A DNA stretch of 64,000 nucleotides from Chinchilla lanigera (taxonomy: Eukaryota; Chordata; Mammalia; Rodentia; Chinchillidae). Shown here piece after piece: positions 57,301 through 64,000 of this stretch (its first letter is position 1; each line of letters starts with the position of its first letter). The stretch is from positions 9,794,523 through 9,858,522 of the forward strand of contig NW_004955446.1 in assembly GCF_000276665.1 (NCBI RefSeq), in the 5' to 3' direction. Under the pieces are notes generated by a model. The model was not told where the DNA came from. It worked only from the letters and a program-made list of their open reading frames with translations, and ran no database searches. Made by a program: the position numbers and the translations under genes.

Positions 57301-58787
57301 TGTATGAAATTGCATTTAGAAATTATCTGAATAAATTCAGGAAAAATTCATATCAATTTTCTTAATCACACCTATAGACATTCCTACTTTTTACATAAGA
57401 TACCATCACAGGTTCTAGGGTATAGCTGTTACTGAAAGGGGAAGCATGTTCCAGCCTACCATGGTGAAAGAAAGCCAAAGATCTTTGACCAGGATGATAC
57501 TAACATACAACCAGAGTTGTACTAATGACCAGGATTATACTAATGAAAAACAGAGAGGTCAGTCAAAGGAGTGGGCTAGAAACACAAATAAAGAATACAG
57601 CTTTCAATGCTCAGAGTCTGAATTGTTGGGAGAATATTTAAATGAACAAATCTTGAAGACAGTTAGAAGTATATGACTGGAGCTCAGAGTGTCAGACAGA
57701 GATTTGGCATCAGAGTGAAAATGGAAGGAGAAGCTGGAAGTCACCATTGCCATATACTGCTAGAGCAAGAGTGCAAAGTGTGCAAGTGTGCAAAGTCTTA
57801 CATCACCTGTGTGTGTCCTGCCTGCCTGTGCTTCCTGTCACCCGGGGAAGACAGTATATATTCAGATCTGTGCTGCATCATTCATGCCAGCTTCCTGTTC
57901 ACTTCATTTTGAGTTTCCACTGCTGTTTTACACAAAATTAGTTTGTGTCTCCTTTCTTTTAGATTCCATCTATCATTTTCAAAAGTCTACTGGTTTTTCT
58001 TCTTCTGCTCTGCATAATGCCTGCTCAATTTTGTGCCGTAATTTTTCAAAATATGGAAACACTGCTTCATCATTCATACTATAGACTTCCTCTTCTCCTG
58101 AGGTCCTTCACCAAAACCAGAAACTGGACTTCTGTGCTACTCATGCCTCATTTTGCTCTTTGAAACAATTAAAGTGGGACCACTACACAACGTCTTCATT
58201 TGAGGTGTGTAAACTCTGACTACAGCCTCATCGATGCTCATTTCCAAAACTCACCTCTGCTGTGCACGTCCTGTCAGGATCCACCTTCATCCTCCGTCAG
58301 GACTTTTGGACAAAAATTCCACTTGTTTATTTCATCCATACCTTGCTATTGTGCTCTTTAACCTCACCTACCTCTTTATAGTTCCTTTGAAGATTCCATT
58401 TCAGCTACACTGCATTCCCTCATCATTTCCTTTCAAAACATTTTTCATCCATTACCTCTTCACTCCACCTTTACACTAGTTTGGATTCCCCTTCTTTTAT
58501 GCATTCTCCTACTCCATTAAGAACCTCTGGCTATGCTTGGATCTCATCTTAGCTAGAATATCATGGTAAGAGTTAAAAGCATTCAGTAGCCCAGACTCTA
58601 CATGCAGTACAATAAGATTACAACATGATTGACACAATGTTTTATACACGGAAAGCTCACAATCACCTGCATGACACAAGTATACATGCAACTATCTTAT
58701 GAAGGGAGATTGTTTACTTCCTAACTGGAGTTAAAATGCTGTAAGAACTGTTAGAGAAAAAAGAAATTACTTTGAAAATGGAAAGGT
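57301..58787. other. Unassigned sequence
   Basis: Nothing named. A 40-bp near-duplicate (GACCAGGAT…ACTAA at 57487 and 57527) lies here. 57680-57910 is GC-richer with overlapping short frames in different frames. No domain. Confidence 0.4.
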
Positions 58788-58895
58788 AGGGGCTGGGGAT
58801 TTAGCTCAGCAGCAAAGCGCCTGCCTGGCAAGCGCAAGGTCATGAGTTCAGTTCCTGGTACCGGAGAAAAACCAAAAAAAAAAAAAAAAGAAAAA
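58788..58895 (+). mobile_element. Young ID SINE, perfect 14-bp target duplication
   Basis: Plus-strand ID: GGGGCTGGGGATTTAGCTCAG (A box), CGCCTGCCTGGCAAGCGC, GAGTTCAGTTCC (B box), GGTACCGG and an A-rich tail. GAAAATGGAAAGGT is exact at 58774-58787 and 58896-58909. Near-consensus, so a recent insertion. Confidence 0.97.
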
Positions 58896-59129
58896 GAAAA
58901 TGGAAAGGTCAGTGAAAATTTAAATGAGAAGGCAGCTTTTATCAAGGTAGAAATAAATTATAGAAAGAAGATAGAAAATATATTCCAGACTGAGGAATGT
59001 CATGGGAATAGCAACAAAAACAAGGAGATATAGGACACCGAATTTCAGTGGCACTAGACACTATGGTGCAAAACAGAATAGCAGAGACAAAGAAGGGTAG
59101 ATCAAGGTTATGTTTAGAAAGTATTAATT

Positions 59130-60010
59130 AAAACTGAGGAATTTTTATCTTTCTTGGTAAGACATGTGAGACCATTGATAATTTTTGAGCAAAGGGATGG
59201 CATTATTGAACAGAAAATTGAATCATAAGGCAGTCACCCTGTGTCTGTTTCATTTGTTTCATTTTAATATGAGTGGACATAACTCTATGACATGACATCT
59301 AATTTTAATGAGTTTTTTTGTGGAGGAGACAAGACATGCATGCCTAGATATAGATATAAAGATAGATACATGTCTCCACATATAGCTACTATGTCTGAGT
59401 AATCCATTCATAATTGATTTGTTGATGAAGTATAGTTTCAGCCTACGGAAGTCAGGAATTTTGAAGCAATGACCTCTTTCTTGAACCTTGTTTGGGATAG
59501 TAATATAGCAAAGCTTATAGAAAAGCTTCAAAAAGTCAGAGAATAGAGGCAGAGAGATGACTTTGAGTTTTGTTAAATAGTAATCTAGGTGAAGAATAAT
59601 CAAGAGCTGGGATAAAAGGTGAGTTTTAAAATGGCTCTGAGAGGTACTAAAGGGATATAATTCATATGATTTGCAACTACTTAAATTGAAGTGGAGAAGG
59701 TGAAAGTGGATGGAGATTATAAGATTATTTTGAGCTTTTTTCCTAGAGTGGCCTAGTTAAGGAGTAGTGTCAGTTAGAATGAGAAGACCAAGGGGATGTG
59801 TTTGTTGCAAATGGGATTTTGTTTGAACTTGTTGAGTTCATAGTGACACTGCACATCTAAAAGGGGAGTTGAACAGTAGTACTAGAGTGTAAGAGATTGA
59901 TCAAGATTAAAGAAATAGATTTTGTACACAATTAGAAAAGATAATTTGAGCTTTTGGAGAAGATAGAATCTTGGAAGAAAAATAGCAATCAAGGGCAAAT
60001 CTTAGGAAAT
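59130..60010 (+). mobile_element. Ancient unclassified repeat, copy 2
   Basis: GTAAGACATGTGAGACCATTG, TTTTTGAGCAAAGGGATGGC, TAGTAATCTAGGTGAAGAATAATC, GGTGAAAGTGGATGGAG, GAACTTGTTGAGTTCATAGTGACACTGCACATC follow, in order, a mammalian-wide repeat I recognise but cannot name; 28780-29420 is probably another copy. No coding frame. Confidence 0.35.
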
Positions 60011-60399
60011 GTATATATATATATTATATAGATATAATTATTTCTTAAATCCAGAAAGAAGTTCAGTAGAACACTGCTATGCAGGTAAGGGTGGAACCTA
60101 GAGAGTTTGTTACAGAGATTAATTCTGATATGGAAGGAATCAAAGGAGAAAGTTGGAGGTAAAGAGTGTGAGGATGGGCCATTAGTTAACCTTCTACTTA
60201 CTCTGTACTCTCTGGTTACATTGGAAGCAATAGCTACAGGAAGTTTGCAGATAGCTAAGTTTCAAGGTGTATCTAAGGATCGATAGGTAGTTGAACAAGA
60301 GGTGACTACTTTCTAGATGTTGATATGGAAAAATTGGTGAGGAAAAATAGTGGTATATTTTTTAAAAGAATAATAATAGTAAAAATAAACAACTAGGAA
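60011..60399. other. Unassigned with (TA)n
   Basis: TATATATATATATTATATAGATATAATTA lies at its left edge; otherwise AT-rich DNA of no known type. Confidence 0.5.
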
Positions 60400-60605
60400 C
60401 TTTAGAATGTGGGAGACATTCTTGTGATGTTATAGTAATTTACACATTGACAGCTCATAATTCCATGAATTAGAGTTTTTTATTACTAGTCATTCAGTTG
60501 CAGGTCTGAAAGGCAAAGTAACTTGCCCAGGATAATATAGCTAACCACTAACTGACAGAGCTTAGGCTCGATTTCAAGTACGACTGACTCCAAAGTGTCT
60601 GTTGT
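60400..60605 (+). mobile_element. MIR SINE fragment
   Basis: TTCAGTTGCAGGTCTGAAAGGCAAAGTAACTTGCCCAGGATAATATAGCTAACC then GACAGAGCTTAGGCTCGATTTCAAG and CTGACTCCAAAGTG match the MIR 3' half. Confidence 0.75.
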
Positions 60606-62014
60606 CTATTTTATTCTTGAATTCCGTACAGGACTCAGTACTGTGATTTGTTCTTAGTAGACCTTATATTGATGTATTGAGAGAATGAATGGTGCTTTTC
60701 AGTATAAAAAAATCTTTCAGATACAGAGTTGTGAACTATAATGGATTGTTGGTTCTATTTTGATGTACAGAGAATATCTCAAAACCATTTTTACCAGTGT
60801 AATAGTTCCTCCTGCAAAACAGAGGGTCTTTTTAGGAATACTGTTGATTACTTATAGATAAAGAGTGAAAGGTTGCATTACCATTTATATGAAAATAAAG
60901 ACTAATAGTAAATATGATTATAACAGGGAGAGGGAAAGAATTAGAGAAAAATTTGAACTTTCAATACTCATAAAAGTAGACAATTTTTATTTCTGTTGAA
61001 GTTTATATAATTTATGAATTCAGAAAATTCATTTTTACTTGTAATTTCATGAACTGTAGCAAATTATAAGTGAACCTGGATAAAAAGATAATAGCTAAAA
61101 TTGATCCTTCATCTCTTAAGACCTTTATTTCCAAAAGTGGAAATTTTTCATCCTCTATACAAATTAGATCAGATTTTGCTAATTTCAATCAACAAAAGTG
61201 TGCCAAATGATTTAAATTTGAATCAAAATTATTATATAAATATGTTCAATGGATATATGGGGGAATTACATAAATTTATGGTTTTTTTCAGGAAATGATT
61301 TTTTTCAAAGAACTGAATGAATGAAATGAATCCAACTTGTTAAACTAATAAATACCAAATATTAACTAAGTGGAGCCTAAAATTCAGCAACTTTTTTTAT
61401 GAAATCAATTTTTATGGCAAAAATACCCCACCAAAATTATTAAGTTGGAAATTATTTTTCCTTGCTGCATGCACTTTCCATGGTATTTCTCTTGAGTCTG
61501 GCTCGAATTCAGTATTTATTGTTCTAATCCCTTCATGTTCAATCTTATTTATTTAATTAAAAAAAAACCCTTAAGGCCCTTAAGGCTATGCAGTGTAAAT
61601 CCATTTTGTAAGAAACATTCTCAAACAGTTCAAGTTCCTCAAATAAATACTAATGTATATTTACTGTACTACTTAGTTAAATACAGAGACCATGACATTC
61701 ATAAGAAAGTATCACTCAGGTCTCCTGCTTGAGAGATAGTGGTTGACTAATAGCTCCAGCTGCTATTCCTCTGGATCCATATCACATTGATACCAAGACC
61801 ATGCTTTCCAAGAGCTGCTCTGGCCAGTGGTTGAGTTACTGGTATGGGCACATTCCTATGAGATGCAGGACTCCTCTGACGGTCATCAGGTTCAGGCCTC
61901 TTCATTGGCTTCTTTATCCTGTGAGATTCTTCTGAATCCTACTTCCCTCTCTCCTACCTGCCCATGCCCAACTTCCATTGCAGTCCAGTGTTTCTTGTAC
62001 ACTCTCTAGTTGTT
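60606..62014. other. Unassigned sequence
   Basis: No gene or repeat named. 61730-62014 is GC-richer and continues at 62157 beyond the inserted ID element. Confidence 0.4.
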
Positions 62015-62030
62015 GCATCGATGGTTCTTT

Positions 62031-62140
62031 TTTTTGTTGTTTTGTTTTGTTTTTTGTTTTTCTCCGGTACCGGGAACCAAACTCACGACCTTGTGCTTGC
62101 CAGGCAGGCGCTTTGCCGCTGAGCTAAATCCCCAGCCCCA
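62031..62140 (-). mobile_element. Young ID SINE, perfect 16-bp target duplication
   Basis: Long G/T-rich tail, CCGGTACCGGGAACCAAACTCACGACC, GTGCTTGCCAGGCAGGCGC, GCCGCTGAGCTAAATCCCCAGCCCC. GCATCGATGGTTCTTT is exact at 62015-62030 and 62141-62156. Near-consensus copy. Confidence 0.97.
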
Positions 62141-62156
62141 GCATCGATGGTTCTTT

Positions 62157-64000
62157 ACAGACTTTCTCATAAATCTTTGAATATTGTCATCATCTTGGAA
62201 TTTGCTTCACTTGAAACCTGAGTGAACATGACTCACCTTGTACTGAGGCTCTTAGAGTTTCTCACTTCACCTGAGACCTGCTTGAGTGAGAACTAGAATC
62301 TGTGTTGTAGCAGTGTCAGGCAATTCCTCTACTCAGCAAGTTTGAAAATCATTTCTCTAAATAATAGGTTAATCCAAAGTTATATATATATATCTCCAGA
62401 ACAACCTATATAATCTGTTTTATTGATATTTTGCTGTAGTGCATTTAAATAATGGTAGAAGGAGCATAATATACGTTCTTGGTTTGGTGAATTGCCTCTA
62501 TTGCTCTCAACTTTCAGTTCTCTGAGGCCAGATGTACTGCTCCATTTGTTCTTGGCTTGATTTGCAGGTTCACCAGTTAGATAATAATCATTCCCAAATG
62601 GTCCCTCAGCTAACTATAGGTTGCTTACCAGCAGAATTAATACTTCTGAGGTGTCTGTATTTTCCATGTATTCAGACCAGACTATGGTAAGGACTACTGA
62701 TTGCTTACATTTACACAGCACCCTCTTTCTCATTAGCAGCAAAGACTGGATTTTTTTCCCCAATATTATCACCAGCTATAAACACAAAGAAGAAAAGAAA
62801 CAAAATATATGTTGCAATTGTCCTAACTGCTAGTGTGGGAGTAAGTGGAAGTGCTGTGTGGGATTTCCAGGAAGAATTTGTAAAGGTGAGCGGCACACCC
62901 TTCTTCTGTTCTTCCTTCTTCCTGCTACTTGGAATGCATACAGAATAGCATAAATTCCAGCAACCGTTTTGGGCTGGGAGGTTATGGAGCAAGGAGCAGC
63001 AAAACAGGAGGGACAGGATCACTGCTGGGTGTCCTTCTCAGGAGCTCCATAATGTGAGAAGAAAAGAAACTCTATTTCCTCAGTAACTATTATCTTGAGC
63101 TTTTCTATAACATGAAGCTAATTTTGCATAAGTCATACTGTTACTAGTGAGTATGTGTTACAACTGGACAGGCATTTTATGTATTGCATTAGGAAAATAT
63201 AGAGGGAAATTTTAAAAAGAGAAGATAGAAAAACAAGTATGGGGCTATGCTATGGAACTTAGTGTTCTTTCTCCATAAGATTTGTCTTCCTTCAAGAAAA
63301 ATAAACACACACACACAAAATAAACACTTTGTTACTAATACTTATTATTATAAACTGTCCATTTGTAAAAGCAATAAGATTCTTTTATGTAGGTTTTATT
63401 TTGTGTGTGTGCCCTATTGACAAATAACTCATAGTAAAAGAAACATATGAAAGACTAATTTCTATTTATTCATTCATTGAATTGTTTGTACATTAATGAA
63501 TTCATTAAAACACGAAGTACCTACTTTGTGAAAGGAACGATGCAAGTTTTCCCAAAGTTTTAAAAATTTCTTATCTTTAGGAGCTAATAATCTAGTGAAG
63601 ATTATTGAAGACATATTCACATTATTGACTGTAAAAACACAATGTTACTAACTGTGAACCCAAGTTTTGTAGCCTTATTTCAGACTTGCAGATCAAATAG
63701 AGTTAGCTTGGCTCAGTTCCAGGGTGTGCTGACATGGCTGTGGAACACAGAGCAGAGACCAAAGACACACAAAACAAAAGAAGGAGCAGAAGTCAGTGAT
63801 TGTTGGGCTGAGGAGGCGAGGGGTAGGAAGAGCTAGGAGTGATTCCATGATTTGGGAATTAGGTTATGAATAAAAGATGATGCTATGGCTTTTTGGAATT
63901 TCTAATTCTCTCTATGGAACTTAGGATTTGTATTTGAGCACAGGCTCTATAGTCAAATTTCTGGATTAAAACTGAGTCTACTCCTTTCACTAGAAGCAAA
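62157..64000. other. Unassigned sequence
   Basis: No gene recognised up to the window edge. (TA)n lies at 62382-62393, (CA)n at 63305-63317. 63455-63605 (TTATTCATTCATTGAATTG…GGAGCTAATAATCTAGTGAAG) resembles an old mammalian-wide repeat. A 103-codon minus-strand frame at 62711-63022 lacks a domain. Confidence 0.4.

Overview
The window is AT-rich mammalian nuclear DNA with no gene that I can support. No open frame exceeds about 155 codons. The longest ones all lie in retroelement relics or are plainly fortuitous, and I see no tRNA, rRNA, snRNA, CpG island or CRISPR array. It reads as intergenic or deep-intronic sequence whose recognisable content is almost entirely transposable elements of many ages.

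The organism is a rodent. Two short SINE families mark it: 7SL-derived B1 elements with a 29-30 bp internal duplication, and tRNA-derived ID elements (about 75 bp plus a tail, cores of the form GGGGCTGGGGATTTAGCTC). Composite B1-ID dimers also occur. These SINEs are distinct from the mouse, rat, squirrel and guinea-pig versions I know, and a beaver-like (castorimorph) rodent is my best guess, held loosely. Several ID copies have exact target-site duplications and are young.

Layout. 1-12 kb: thinly annotated DNA with three B1s, ID copies, an MLT1-like LTR and old L1 pieces. 12.3-14.3 kb: a 5'-truncated, inactivated L1 on the minus strand, bounded by an 11-bp target duplication. 14-19 kb: ancient L1, L2 and a MER20-like hAT relic. 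19-24.7 kb: the densest block. It holds an L1 3' end with repeated units, a gammaretrovirus-like gag-protease relic, an MLT-like LTR, a solo MaLR LTR with 5-bp target duplication, and a MaLR LTR followed by a tRNA-Leu-type primer-binding site and internal sequence. It ends with a repeat carrying three 42-bp tandem units. 25-34 kb: B1, MIR, L2, MLT-like and MER2-like fossils and a plus-strand L1 end. 34-41 kb: several L1 fragments, two ID insertions with perfect target duplications, a retroposed mRNA-like 3' end, and a 1.7-kb old L1. 41-64 kb: mostly unassigned DNA with a second copy of the 42-bp-unit repeat at 45.6-46.4 kb, MER5A, MIR and L2 relics, and four ID elements.

There is no operon or pathway here. 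The relationships are insertional: which element landed in or beside which, and which copies share a family. The least ordinary items are the paired tandem-unit repeat family (24.1 and 45.6 kb), the multi-unit L1 3' UTR, and a few non-repeat patches that could be conserved noncoding elements. I found no convincing undescribed biological system.
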